From: Lentzea albidocapillata
Lineage (GTDB): Bacteria > Actinomycetota > Actinomycetes > Mycobacteriales > Pseudonocardiaceae
DNA: 64,000 nt
NCBI RefSeq assembly: GCF_000719115.1
Contig: NZ_JOEA01000009.1
Location: 186,001-250,000, forward strand
Direction: 5' to 3'
The position numbers were made by a program, and so were the translations under genes. The notes under the pieces were generated by a model. The model was not told the DNA's origin, searched no databases, and worked only from the letters and a program-made list of their open reading frames with translations. Positions 17,521 through 25,013 of this stretch are shown one piece after another (the stretch's first letter is position 1; the number at the start of each line of letters is the position of its first letter).

Positions 17521-18138
17521 ATGCAGGTCGAGTTGTGGGCTGACGTCATCTGTCCGTGGTGCTACATCGGCAAGGCGCGCTTCGACAAGGCGCTGGCCGG
17601 GTTCGAGCACCGCGCCGAGGTCACCGTGGTGCATCGCGCGTTCGAGCTGGATCCGCACAAGGAGGGCGTCGAGTCCGTGCAGGCCATGCTCGCCACCAAG
17701 TTCGGCCCGCGCGCCGGCGAGATGGAGGACTCCGTCGCCCAGCTCGCGCGCGACGAGGGCCTCGAGTACCGGCTGGACCGCGAGGTTGGCAACACCTTCG
17801 ACGTGCACCGCCTGCTGCACCTGGCGGGGGAGCGCGGCGTCCAGGCCGAGGTCCTCAATGCCGTGCTGCACGCCAACTTCGGGCAGGCACGGTCGCTGTT
17901 CACACCCGAGTCACTGACCGAGATCGCCACGGAAGCCGGGCTCGACGCCGCCGACGTGAAGACCGTGCTCGATGACCCGGCGATGTACGCCGACGAGGTG
18001 CGGGCCGACGAGCAGCGCGCTCGTGAGATCGGTGTCTCCGGCGTCCCGTTCGTGGTCGTCGCCGGACGTCTCGCCGTGGCCGGTGCGCAGCCTGCCGAAC
18101 TGTTCGGGCAGGCGTTGACGCAGGCCTGGGAGGCGTGA
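17521..18138 (+). CDS. DsbA-family oxidoreductase, FrnE type
   Basis: Cytoplasmic thioredoxin-fold protein of 205 aa. The redox motif CPWC lies in ADVICPWCYIGKARF near residue 12, followed by the helical insertion typical of DsbA/2-hydroxychromene isomerase relatives. The C-terminal GVSGVPFVVV contains the cis-proline. FrnE-like proteins act as disulphide isomerases in oxidative stress. There is no signal peptide. The ATG has CATGAT six bases upstream, again consistent with a leaderless transcript. One base separates its stop from the STAS gene start. Confidence 0.9.
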   Translation: MQVELWADVICPWCYIGKARFDKALAGFEHRAEVTVVHRAFELDPHKEGVESVQAMLATKFGPRAGEMEDSVAQLARDEGLEYRLDREVGNTFDVHRLLHLAGERGVQAEVLNAVLHANFGQARSLFTPESLTEIATEAGLDAADVKTVLDDPAMYADEVRADEQRAREIGVSGVPFVVVAGRLAVAGAQPAELFGQALTQAWEA

Positions 18139-18139
18139 G

Positions 18140-18493
18140 GTGGACGAGACGCCGTTGAAGGTCAAGTCCGAGAACCTCTCCGGCGCGGTCGTGCTGCGCG
18201 CTGATGGCGAGGTCGACTCCTACAGCGCGGAACTGTTGCGCGACAAGCTTTCCGAGGCGTTCGGCGCGGGACTTCCCGTGGTGCTGGACCTCAGCGCCGT
18301 CGAGTTCTTCGCGTCGGCCGGCCTCTCGGTGCTCGTGGAGTACCACCTGCTCGGCGAGGACCGCGGCATCCCGTTGCGCCTGGTGTCGCCCAGGGGCAGC
18401 GTGCTGCGCGCACTCAAGGCCACCACGCTGACCGAAACCCTCGACCTGTACCTCGACCTGGACGCGGCGTTGCGTGCCGTCCCGCATCAGTGA
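18140..18493 (+). CDS. STAS-domain anti-sigma factor antagonist
   Basis: 117-aa single STAS domain of the SpoIIAA/RsbV type, which in its dephosphorylated form binds an anti-sigma kinase. The beta-strand and helix order is visible, with VLDLSAVEFFASAGLSVL around residues 48-65. The phosphorylatable serine of the usual D-S-S-G is kept as A-S-A-G. The GTG follows GGAGG with 7-nt spacing. It is co-transcribed with FrnE, and its stop directly abuts the convergent XRE gene. The partner kinase is not adjacent; the RsbW-like gene at 51770 is the only one in the window. Confidence 0.88.
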   Translation: MDETPLKVKSENLSGAVVLRADGEVDSYSAELLRDKLSEAFGAGLPVVLDLSAVEFFASAGLSVLVEYHLLGEDRGIPLRLVSPRGSVLRALKATTLTETLDLYLDLDAALRAVPHQ

Positions 18494-18934
18494 TCACGCC
18501 GGGTGCTCCGCCATGAGCACCAGCGCGTCGAGCACCCGCCACCAGTCGTGCTCGCTCGCCTCGTGCCCGAGCACCTCGGTGAGCAGGACGCACGCGCTGA
18601 TCAGCCGTGCGGCCACGTCGTGGGGGTCCTGACCCGACTTCTCGGCGAGAGCGGCGGCGGTCGCCCGGAAACGCTTGCTCCTGCTCAGCTTCACCACGCT
18701 CTGCGGCGCCGGGCCGGTCGTCACCGGCTGGTCTGACGAGAACCCGATCGACAGCTCGGTGCCGAGCGCGGACGCGAGCCTGCCCAGCGCGTTCGTCGTC
18801 GGGTTTCCCCTGCCGTTCTCCAGGTTCGCGATGTAGGGCACGGACAGCCCGGCGTCGGCGGCGACCGAGGCGACGGTGCGGCCCGACGCCTGCCGCAGCG
18901 CGCGCAGTCTCGGCCCGATGGGCTCGTTCGGCAC
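18494..18934 (-). CDS. XRE-family regulator divergent from an MFS exporter
   Basis: About 146 aa. An N-terminal helix-turn-helix (RLRALRQASGRTVASVAADA, then VPYIANLENGRG) covers residues 5-60. The C-terminal helical part (about 85-140) has no recognisable family. The start at 18934 has AGGAG five bases upstream; GTG at 18940 is in frame but overlaps that site. It is divergent from an MFS transporter gene, with a perfect 10-bp inverted repeat in the gap, so it probably controls the exporter and itself. Confidence 0.88.
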   Translation of the reverse strand: MPNEPIGPRLRALRQASGRTVASVAADAGLSVPYIANLENGRGNPTTNALGRLASALGTELSIGFSSDQPVTTGPAPQSVVKLSRSKRFRATAAALAEKSGQDPHDVAARLISACVLLTEVLGHEASEHDWWRVLDALVLMAEHPA

Positions 18935-18946
18935 GACCACTCCTAT

Positions 18947-18986
18947 CTTGACAGAACACTTCGATCAGCGCTCTTATTCTGTCAAG
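18947..18986. promoter_or_regulatory. Perfect 10-bp inverted repeat, likely XRE operator
   Basis: CTTGACAGAA (18947-18956) and TTCTGTCAAG (18977-18986) are exact inverted copies 20 bp apart. They lie in the 73-bp gap between the divergent XRE and MFS genes. Each half contains a TTGACA that could serve as a -35 element for its own direction, so occupancy would hit both promoters. The half-site centres are 30 bp apart, three helical turns. Confidence 0.7.
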
Positions 18987-19007
18987 ACTACTACCTGGGG
19001 GTGGGCG

Positions 19008-20204
19008 GTGCTCGAAGCGCTGAAGGTCCGCGATTTCCGGCTGTTGTGGACCGGACGAACGGTGAGCCTGCTGGGCTCGTGGCTGCTGGTGATCGCGATC
19101 CCGGCCCACGTCTACGCACTCACCGGCTCCCTGCTCGCGACCGGTCTCACCCTGGTCGCCGAGTACCTGCCGCCGCTGCTGCTCGGCCCGTTCGCGGGCG
19201 TGGTGGCCGACCGCTGGGACCGCAGGCGGGTGATGATCATCGCGGACCTGTTCCGCGCCGCGGCGGTCACGCTGATGTTGTTCGCCACGGCCGAGCACTC
19301 GCTCTGGCTGGTCTACGTCGCGCTGATCGCCGAGAGCACCGGCGCCGTGCTGTTCCGCCCGGCCGCGCAGGCGCACATCCCGGCCGTCGTCGGCACCGGC
19401 GGTGGCCTGAGCAGCGCGAACTCGCTGAACGCCGCCGTCGACGGCACGGTCCGCCTCGTCGCGCCGCCACTGGGCGCGGTGATCCTGACGTTCGCCGGCT
19501 TCCAGACGCTCATCTGGATCGACGTCGCGAGCTACCTCGTCTCGGCGGCCGCGATCGCGGCGACCACGCGCACCACGGCGCAGGCGGTGAGCAAGCGGGT
19601 GCTCGCCGATCTCGCCGCCGGCTGGAAGGTGTTGCGGGACTTGCCGATCGCGATGGCACTGCTGCCGTTGACGGCGGTGTTCCTCGCGGCGAACGCCTCG
19701 CTCAGCGCGTTGCTCGTGCCGTTCGGCATCCGGCAACTCGGTGGCAGCGAACAGATCGGGCTCGTGGTGTCCGCACTCGGCATCGGTTTTCTGCTCGGCG
19801 CGGTGGTGATCCGGAGGCTGGTCGACCGGGTGCAGCCGCGGTTCCTGCTCGCGGCGAGCCAGCTGGCGACCGCCGTGGCGTTTCTCCTGCTCTTCAGCTC
19901 GACCTCGCTGGTCGTCGCGTTACCCGCTGGTGTCGCGATCGGCGTGTTCGGCTCCATGACGCTCGTGACATCACAAACGGCGTTGCAACGCGCCGTGCCG
20001 AACGAGGCACTCGGCCGGATCAGCGCGGTGTTCCTGACCGCGGAGGCGCTGGCGACGTTGATCGGCGCGCTGGCCGGGCCGCTGCTGGCACAGACGGTGT
20101 CGCTGTCCGCCGCCGTGGTGGTCGCCTGTGTGGTCACCGCGGGCGGCGCGTTGGCGGGACTCGCGGTGATGCCCCGCGCGGCTCAGGCAGAATGCGTGGT
20201 GTGA
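19008..20204 (+). CDS. MFS efflux transporter
   Basis: 398-aa major facilitator of the MFS_3/enterobactin-exporter-like type with 12 predicted membrane helices. The start is typical (ALKVRDFRLLWTGRTVSLLG). The loop 2-3 signature is visible as GVVADRWDRRRVMIIADL. Likely a drug or siderophore exporter; the substrate is unknown. GTG at 19008 gives the standard short cytoplasmic N-terminus; longer in-frame starts would run through the operator. The stop overlaps the Smr gene start (GTGA). Confidence 0.9.
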   Translation: MLEALKVRDFRLLWTGRTVSLLGSWLLVIAIPAHVYALTGSLLATGLTLVAEYLPPLLLGPFAGVVADRWDRRRVMIIADLFRAAAVTLMLFATAEHSLWLVYVALIAESTGAVLFRPAAQAHIPAVVGTGGGLSSANSLNAAVDGTVRLVAPPLGAVILTFAGFQTLIWIDVASYLVSAAAIAATTRTTAQAVSKRVLADLAAGWKVLRDLPIAMALLPLTAVFLAANASLSALLVPFGIRQLGGSEQIGLVVSALGIGFLLGAVVIRRLVDRVQPRFLLAASQLATAVAFLLLFSSTSLVVALPAGVAIGVFGSMTLVTSQTALQRAVPNEALGRISAVFLTAEALATLIGALAGPLLAQTVSLSAAVVVACVVTAGGALAGLAVMPRAAQAECVV

Positions 20205-20386
20205 GCCTGGACAAGCTGACCGTGGACCTGCACCCGATCTTCCGCAGCGACCAGGACATCGCCCAGGCCGTCCGCAACGCGCTGTTCCGCGCGGCCGGGC
20301 AGCAGGTGCCGCTGGTCGAGATCATCACGGGCAAGGGGGCCGGCAAGCTCAGGAGCCGGGTGCTCGCGATGCTGAAGCAGCCGCAC

Positions 20387-20498
20387 GTCAACTTCTCGAC
20401 CCTGAAGGGGCCGAGCGTGCGCCCGATTCCTTCAAGCCGAGTCGCGTTCCTCGTCCACCACTGGTTGTGGTGTGCGGGCCGCATCTACCTGCAGCTGC
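20387..20498 (-). ncRNA. Candidate omega-RNA of the TnpB-only element
   Basis: The 112 bp between the tnpB stop and the right end of the element is non-coding. It can fold into short stems, among them CCAC/GTGG near 20450 and a longer GAAGG/CCTTC-bounded arm enclosing CGGGCG/CGCTCGG. In characterised TnpB systems this position is the guide-RNA scaffold. The guide would then be the flanking Smr sequence starting GTGCGGCTGCTTCAGC on the minus strand. Confidence 0.45.
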
Positions 20499-21656
20499 TC
20501 AGGCAACCGTCGGTAAGGGCACGTTGACAAGTACCCACGCGCGCCGTGCCCGATCACGGATGTTCACGGCGGCGACGACGTCGGCGGGTCCAGCGAGACC
20601 GCACCGGCGACAACAGAACCGGTCCCTGGTGGGCCGGTCCGAACGGGACGTGTGCTTGCACCTGGGGCACATCTGCGAGGTGTAGCGGGCGTCCACCAGC
20701 AGCACCGGCACACCGGCCCGGCGGGCTTTGTAGGTGATGTGCTGTTCGAGCTGATGGAACGGCCAGCTGGACTGGGTGGCTCGCTGGTGCCGGTGCGGCC
20801 GTACCCGGTCGCGGATGCCGTGGAGTTCCTCCAGGGCGATTCCGCGGCCGGTGCGTGCGGCAACAGCCACGATGTCCTTGGCGATCTTGTGGTTGACGTG
20901 CGTCGCGTGTCGAGCTTCCCGACGGGCTCGCTTCTTCAGGCGACGGTGGGCGGACTTGGTGCGCCGGACCTGCAACTCGGCGCGTTTGCGGGCGTGCCAG
21001 CGGCGATAGCGTTGCAGGCGGCGGCCCTGGAAGTTGTCCAGGTCCGAGGTGGTGGCCAGGTTGGTGATACCCCGGTCGACACCGATCCAGTCGGCAGGCT
21101 CGAACACCTCCGGCTCGGGCACCTCGCAGGTGGCGATCAGAAACCACATGCCGTCGCAGAACAGCAGGTCCGACTCGCCCTGACGGTGAGCACGCAGTGT
21201 CGTCAACTGTTCCGGCGAGCAGGCGAACCGGAGGTCCTTCACCCTGCCCGCGGTTGTCCAGATGCTGACCGTCCGCGCGTCCAGCCGCCATGACAGGCAG
21301 CGGTCGTCGAACGGCTGCGCCGCCCACCGGCGAAACGAGATCGGCTTCGACTCGGCCTTGACGCGGCGCCGGGACTTCTCCGCGCCGAGGTTTCCAGCCC
21401 TGATCGAGGCCCGCAGGGTGGTGTAGGCATCGACGACTTTCTTCACCACCCGCACCGCGGGCTGCGCCGACAGACCGAACCGGTCCTTGACGTCGTGGTA
21501 GCAGAGCTTCTGCAACTCGTTACGGGACTTCACGTTCCGCTCGAACGCCACCCTCGACGCGTACTCCGCAGCCTCGTTGCAGGCATGCAAGGTCGCCGCC
21601 AGCGCCGCCACCTGGACAGGCGTCGGCAGCAGTTTCACCCGCACCACCAGCTTCAC
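20499..21656 (-). CDS. tnpB: TnpB, RNA-guided nuclease (IS1341-like)
   Basis: 385-aa TnpB/OrfB. The N-terminal domain begins VKLVVRVKLLPTPVQ. The RuvC active-site residues are all retained: D194 (IGVDRGITNL), E276 (ALEELHGI) and D359 (GPADVVAAVNI). The zinc-ribbon cysteines CPRC and CRRCG lie between the last two. It belongs to a group distinct from the IS607 copy at 9090. The GTG at 21656 follows AGGATCGTC; the codon immediately before it is also GTG. The protein appears intact although no transposase accompanies it. Confidence 0.9.
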   Translation of the reverse strand: MKLVVRVKLLPTPVQVAALAATLHACNEAAEYASRVAFERNVKSRNELQKLCYHDVKDRFGLSAQPAVRVVKKVVDAYTTLRASIRAGNLGAEKSRRRVKAESKPISFRRWAAQPFDDRCLSWRLDARTVSIWTTAGRVKDLRFACSPEQLTTLRAHRQGESDLLFCDGMWFLIATCEVPEPEVFEPADWIGVDRGITNLATTSDLDNFQGRRLQRYRRWHARKRAELQVRRTKSAHRRLKKRARREARHATHVNHKIAKDIVAVAARTGRGIALEELHGIRDRVRPHRHQRATQSSWPFHQLEQHITYKARRAGVPVLLVDARYTSQMCPRCKHTSRSDRPTRDRFCCRRCGLAGPADVVAAVNIRDRARRAWVLVNVPLPTVA

Positions 21657-21710
21657 CACAGACGATCCTATCGAACGCGTGTTCGGTCGACATCGGCGCA
21701 TCGGCTTCCT

Positions 21711-21730
21711 CCCGGCCGTGAACGGCCGGG
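21711..21730. repeat. Subterminal hairpin at the left end of the TnpB element
   Basis: CCCGGCCG-TGAA-CGGCCGGG is an exact 8-bp stem with a 4-nt loop, 21 bp inside the element's left end. Y1 transposases of IS200/IS605 elements recognise such subterminal hairpins, so the end may still be mobilisable. Confidence 0.75.
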
Positions 21731-21826
21731 CTTCCGCCGACAAACCGTCAGGTGAAGAAGCTCTACCGCCGCGTCGAGATCGCGCCCGGCAACGACGGAA
21801 TGGTGCTGGTGCACCTGAAGTAGGGC

Positions 21827-22612
21827 TCAGCCCCGGCTGGTGCGCCGCATGACGCGGTCGAGCAGTTCGGCCTCCTCGCGGCTCTCCTCGTCGGACGAGG
21901 TGAGCGCGAGCAGGAAGATGATGATCACGCTGACGCCGGCGCCGCCGATGATCAACGACGTGATCAGCTCGTGCGAGTTGCCGACGACGATCGACGCGCT
22001 GTGGTCGTGTGCCATTTTCATGGCGTACATGCCGGTGTAGTGCATGCCCGTGACGGCGACGCCCATCACCAGGGCGGCGCCGATGACGGCGAGCAGGCCG
22101 CTGACCTTGCGCGTGAACCACAGCGCGACGGTCGAGGCGACCACGGCGATGAGGACGGACAGCGCCACCAGGCCGGGGTTGTAGCTGACGTCGGCGTTGA
22201 TCACGATCGCGGACATGCCGGTGTAGTGCATCGCGGCGACGCCGAGGCCGGTGACGAGCCCGCCCGCGGCGAGTGGCCAGAAGCGCGTGTCGCCGTTGAT
22301 GCCGTAGCGCCGCACGAGGAACAGGCCGGCGGCGACGACCACGATGGCGACGATCATGCTCAGCAACGTGATGGGGATGTCGTAGGCGACGTTCGCGCCC
22401 ATCCACGTGCCGAGCATCGCGGTGAAGTGCATGCCCCAGATGCCGAGCCCGCCGATCGACACCGCGGCGACGCCGATCCACCAGTTGCGCGTCGTCCTGG
22501 ACGCGTGCCGCGCCCGTTCCGCGGACAGGAGACCCAGGACGGAGCCAAGGAACGCCACGGCGTAGGCGGCGAGCGGCGTGTAGGTCCCCATGTCCATGAG
22601 AGATGAAAACAT
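21827..22612 (-). CDS. MHYT-domain membrane protein
   Basis: 261-aa integral membrane protein with seven predicted helices and three MHYT signatures: GIWGMHFTAML, VAAMHYTGMSA and TGMHYTGMYAM. The motif residues are proposed to bind copper and to sense oxygen, CO or NO. There is no attached output domain; the C-terminus is a short charged tail (SSDEESREEAELLDRVMRR). The start is uncertain: ATG 22612 is used, ATG 22597 is possible, and neither has a clear Shine-Dalgarno. It begins downstream of the Smr 3' fragment on the opposite strand. Confidence 0.85.
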   Translation of the reverse strand: MFSSLMDMGTYTPLAAYAVAFLGSVLGLLSAERARHASRTTRNWWIGVAAVSIGGLGIWGMHFTAMLGTWMGANVAYDIPITLLSMIVAIVVVAAGLFLVRRYGINGDTRFWPLAAGGLVTGLGVAAMHYTGMSAIVINADVSYNPGLVALSVLIAVVASTVALWFTRKVSGLLAVIGAALVMGVAVTGMHYTGMYAMKMAHDHSASIVVGNSHELITSLIIGGAGVSVIIIFLLALTSSDEESREEAELLDRVMRRTSRG

Positions 22613-22766
22613 TTCAAATCTATTGGACACAAGGATGTTGTGGACAATCAAATCCATTAACACGAAGGGCGATCGGCCGGGCACGCGCAGTGCGCCACAA
22701 CCATCCACAAAGGACTACTGTGCGTCTGTGCGGCGGGCAGTTCCACCCGCGCCGGCACCCGGCGGA

Positions 22767-22781
22767 CGTCCTCAGAGGACG
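22767..22781. terminator. Short palindrome after the phzF stop
   Basis: CGTCCTC-A-GAGGACG directly follows the PhzF-like stop codon (read on the minus strand). The stem is short and the loop would have to open by a pair or two. The other 150 bp up to the MHYT start hold no gene and no other clear signal. Confidence 0.35.
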
Positions 22782-22782
22782 G

Positions 22783-23613
22783 TCACAGGACCACCCGGCC
22801 GGTGATGCCGAGCACGGAGTTCCCGCCGACCCAGATCGAGCCGTCTTCCAGCGAGAGGTGCACCCGGCCCCGGCGGCCGAGCGCGGTGCCCTGAGCCGCG
22901 ACGTAGCGCTGCTGGGCGATCCCCGCCGGGATGAGCCACTGCGCGACCGAGGCGTTGAGGCTGCCCGTCACCGGGTCCTCCTCGAACCGCCCGCCCTCGT
23001 TGACGAACGCCCGCACCTCGAACGCCGCCTCGCCCCCGTCGGGATGCGGCCCGACCACCCCGATGCCCGTGAACTCACCGAACCGCTGGTAGTCGGGTCG
23101 CAGTGCCAGCACGGCAGCGGCCGAGTGGAGCAGCACGGCGACCCAGCCCGGCCCGTTGTCGGCCCACTGCGCGCCGGCGATCTCCTCCGGCGCGATCGCC
23201 AGCGCCGCGGCGAGAGCCGCGTGGTCCTCGACCGGCCCGCCGCGCAGGAGTGGCGGGGCGGCGAACGCCAGCCGCGAGCCGTCGCGCCGCACCTCCACCA
23301 GCCCGGCGCCGCACTCCTGCACCAGCCTGTCCGGGTCGCGCGGGGTGTGCCCGGCGGCCAGCCACGCGTGAGCCGATCCGAGCGTCGGGTGGCCCGCGAA
23401 CGGCAGCTCGCGGCTCACCGTGAAAATCCGTAGCCGATAGTCGGCGGAGGGGTTCTCCGGAGGCAGGAGGAACGTCGTCTCGGCGAGGTTCGTCCAGTTC
23501 GCGAACGCCGCCATCTGTTCGGTGGTCAGGCCCTCCGCGTCGTGCACGACGGCGAGCGCGTTGCCCTTCGTGAACTCGTCGGTGAACACGTCGACCTGGC
23601 TGAACGTCCGCAT
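22783..23613 (-). CDS. PhzF-family isomerase-like protein
   Basis: 276-aa member of the PhzF/DapF-like fold superfamily (PhzC-PhzF). The signature starts at the N-terminus: VDVFTDEFTKGNALAVV, followed by FANWTNLAETTFLLPP with the catalytic glutamate near residue 45. Later LPFAGHPTLGSAHAWL and GGRFEEDPVTGSLNASVAQW match the second pseudo-repeat. Family members catalyse proton shifts on small metabolites; no phenazine genes are near, so the substrate is unknown. ATG at 23613, single gene. Confidence 0.92.
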   Translation of the reverse strand: MRTFSQVDVFTDEFTKGNALAVVHDAEGLTTEQMAAFANWTNLAETTFLLPPENPSADYRLRIFTVSRELPFAGHPTLGSAHAWLAAGHTPRDPDRLVQECGAGLVEVRRDGSRLAFAAPPLLRGGPVEDHAALAAALAIAPEEIAGAQWADNGPGWVAVLLHSAAAVLALRPDYQRFGEFTGIGVVGPHPDGGEAAFEVRAFVNEGGRFEEDPVTGSLNASVAQWLIPAGIAQQRYVAAQGTALGRRGRVHLSLEDGSIWVGGNSVLGITGRVVL

Positions 23614-23746
23614 GAGGCCAAGCTAGTCAATGGTGCGGTCCGACGTCTGGCGAGCACGCGAGGTGGTGACCTCACACGTGGTGCCGTCCTGTTACCGGCT
23701 CCTAACCTCGACCACATGTCCTGCCTGCAATGACGGAGGCGAACAC

Positions 23747-24967
23747 ATGCGATTGAGGAACGCGCTCGTGGCACTCGCGGCGGCCATCGGCCTGGCCGCG
23801 GCATCCCTGTCGATCTCGCTCGCGGCGGTCCCGCCACCGCAGCCCGGCACGCTCACCAAGTACGACATCACCGGTACCTATGTCAGCGGCGTGTCGTCCG
23901 GCGGCTACCTCGCCAACCAGCTCCACGTCGCGTATTCGAGCGTGTTCCAGGGCGCGGGCATCTTCTCCGCCGGCGCCTACGACTGCGCGCAGAACAACGT
24001 GAACACCGCGCTGCTCGCGTGCATGGACACCTTCCAAGCGCGCAAGTCGCCGGCCGAACTGGAGCAGCTGACCAGGAACCGCGCGGCGGCGGGCAGCGTC
24101 GATCCGCCGCAGAACCTCTCGGGCGACCCGGTCTGGCTGTTCCACGGCACCGCTGACGACACCGTCGCCCGCGTGGTGAACGACGATCTCGCCACCTACT
24201 ACCGCGACTTCGGCGCACGGGTCGCCTACCACAACACCACCGCGGCCGGGCACGCGTGGATCAGTCCGATCGGCCCGAATGCCTGCGGTGCCACGGCTTC
24301 GCCGTACGTCAACAAGTGCGGGACCGACGTGGTGAAGGAGATGCTGGCACACCTGGCCGGTCCGGTGAACGCGGCCGCCTCGACGTTGTCCGGCAAGCTC
24401 GTGCAGTTCGACCAGAACGCCTACGCGCCCGGCGGCAACGCGGCGTCGATCAGCATGGGCCGCGACGGTTTCGCTTACGTGCCACGGTCGTGCGAGACGG
24501 GGCCGTGCAGGCTGATGGTGACGCTCCACGGTTGCTACCAGTACTTCGGGCTGATCGGCAACGCGTTGATGGACAAGGCGTACCTCAACGAGTACGCCGA
24601 CACCAACAACATGATCGTGCTCTACCCGCAGGCCACCACGATGACCGGAAACCCGCGCGGTTGCTGGGACTGGTGGGGTTACCAGTCGCCTCAGTACGCG
24701 CTGAAGACCGGCCCGCAGATGACCGCCGTCGTGAACATGGTCAAGGCGTTGAGCGCCGGAGGACCACCGCCCACCACAACGACCACGACGCCGCCGGTCT
24801 CTGAGTGCGTCACCGCCAGCAACTACGCCCACACGGTCGCCGCCCGCGCCTACGTCACGCTCGGCCAGACCTACGCGCTGGGCTCCGGCCAGCCGCTCGG
24901 GCTGTGGAACACCTTCACCACCAGCACCATCCGGCAGACCTCGCCGAACCACTGGGTGAAGTGCTGA
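23747..24967 (+). CDS. Secreted PHB-depolymerase-like esterase
   Basis: 406-aa exported alpha/beta-hydrolase related to extracellular poly(3-hydroxybutyrate) depolymerases. Signal peptide residues 1-27. The nucleophile is in GVSSGGYLANQ (serine near 47), an Asp in FHGTADDTV and the His in AAGHAWISP. A second block (YVPRSCETGPCRLMVTLHGC) follows, as in the family. After a PPPTTTTTTPP linker a small C-terminal domain carries SNYAHTVAARAYV and GLWNTFTTSTIRQT, a substrate-binding-type module seen in these enzymes. The ATG follows GGAGG at 23735-23739. Substrate polymer not established. Confidence 0.87.
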   Translation: MRLRNALVALAAAIGLAAASLSISLAAVPPPQPGTLTKYDITGTYVSGVSSGGYLANQLHVAYSSVFQGAGIFSAGAYDCAQNNVNTALLACMDTFQARKSPAELEQLTRNRAAAGSVDPPQNLSGDPVWLFHGTADDTVARVVNDDLATYYRDFGARVAYHNTTAAGHAWISPIGPNACGATASPYVNKCGTDVVKEMLAHLAGPVNAAASTLSGKLVQFDQNAYAPGGNAASISMGRDGFAYVPRSCETGPCRLMVTLHGCYQYFGLIGNALMDKAYLNEYADTNNMIVLYPQATTMTGNPRGCWDWWGYQSPQYALKTGPQMTAVVNMVKALSAGGPPPTTTTTTPPVSECVTASNYAHTVAARAYVTLGQTYALGSGQPLGLWNTFTTSTIRQTSPNHWVKC

Positions 24968-24978
24968 CCGGCTGAGCT

Positions 24979-25008
24979 CCGGGGCGGCGGCGCGCACCGC
25001 CACCCCGG
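24979..25008. terminator. Bidirectional terminator hairpin
   Basis: CCGGGG-C-GGCGG, loop CGCGCA, CCGCC-A-CCCCGG: an 11-bp stem with one mismatch between the convergent PHB-depolymerase-like and GH114 genes. Confidence 0.75.
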
Positions 25009-25013
25009 TCCCG

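Larger units (their letters stand above)
20387..21751 (-). mobile_element. TnpB-only IS200/IS605-type element (IS1341-like), ends defined
   Basis: 1365 bp inserted in the Smr gene. The ends are set by rejoining the Smr reading frame exactly: CCGCAC|...|GTGAAG. On the tnpB strand the 5' flank ends TTCAC and the element begins CTGACGG and ends AAGTTGAC. A perfect subterminal hairpin (21711-21730) lies near the left end. No tnpA is present, so mobility would depend on a transposase in trans. There is no target-site duplication, as expected for this family. A 2-bp ambiguity (AC) remains at the junction. Confidence 0.85.
20201..21823 (+). pseudogene. Smr-domain gene split by a TnpB-only insertion
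   Basis: Two halves of one small Smr (MutS2 C-terminal-like) gene flank an inserted element. The 5' half, 20201-20386 (62 codons), contains LTVDLHPIFRSDQ (DLH motif) and ITGKGAGKLRSRV (the GxG loop) and stops at KQPH. The 3' half, 21752-21823, continues in frame as VKKLYRRVEIAPGNDGMVL and ends at TAG. Joined, they give an 85-residue Smr protein with nothing missing. In the present state translation from 20201 reads into the element and ends at 20527, giving a 108-aa hybrid without the last strand. The GTG overlaps the MFS stop. Confidence 0.9.
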
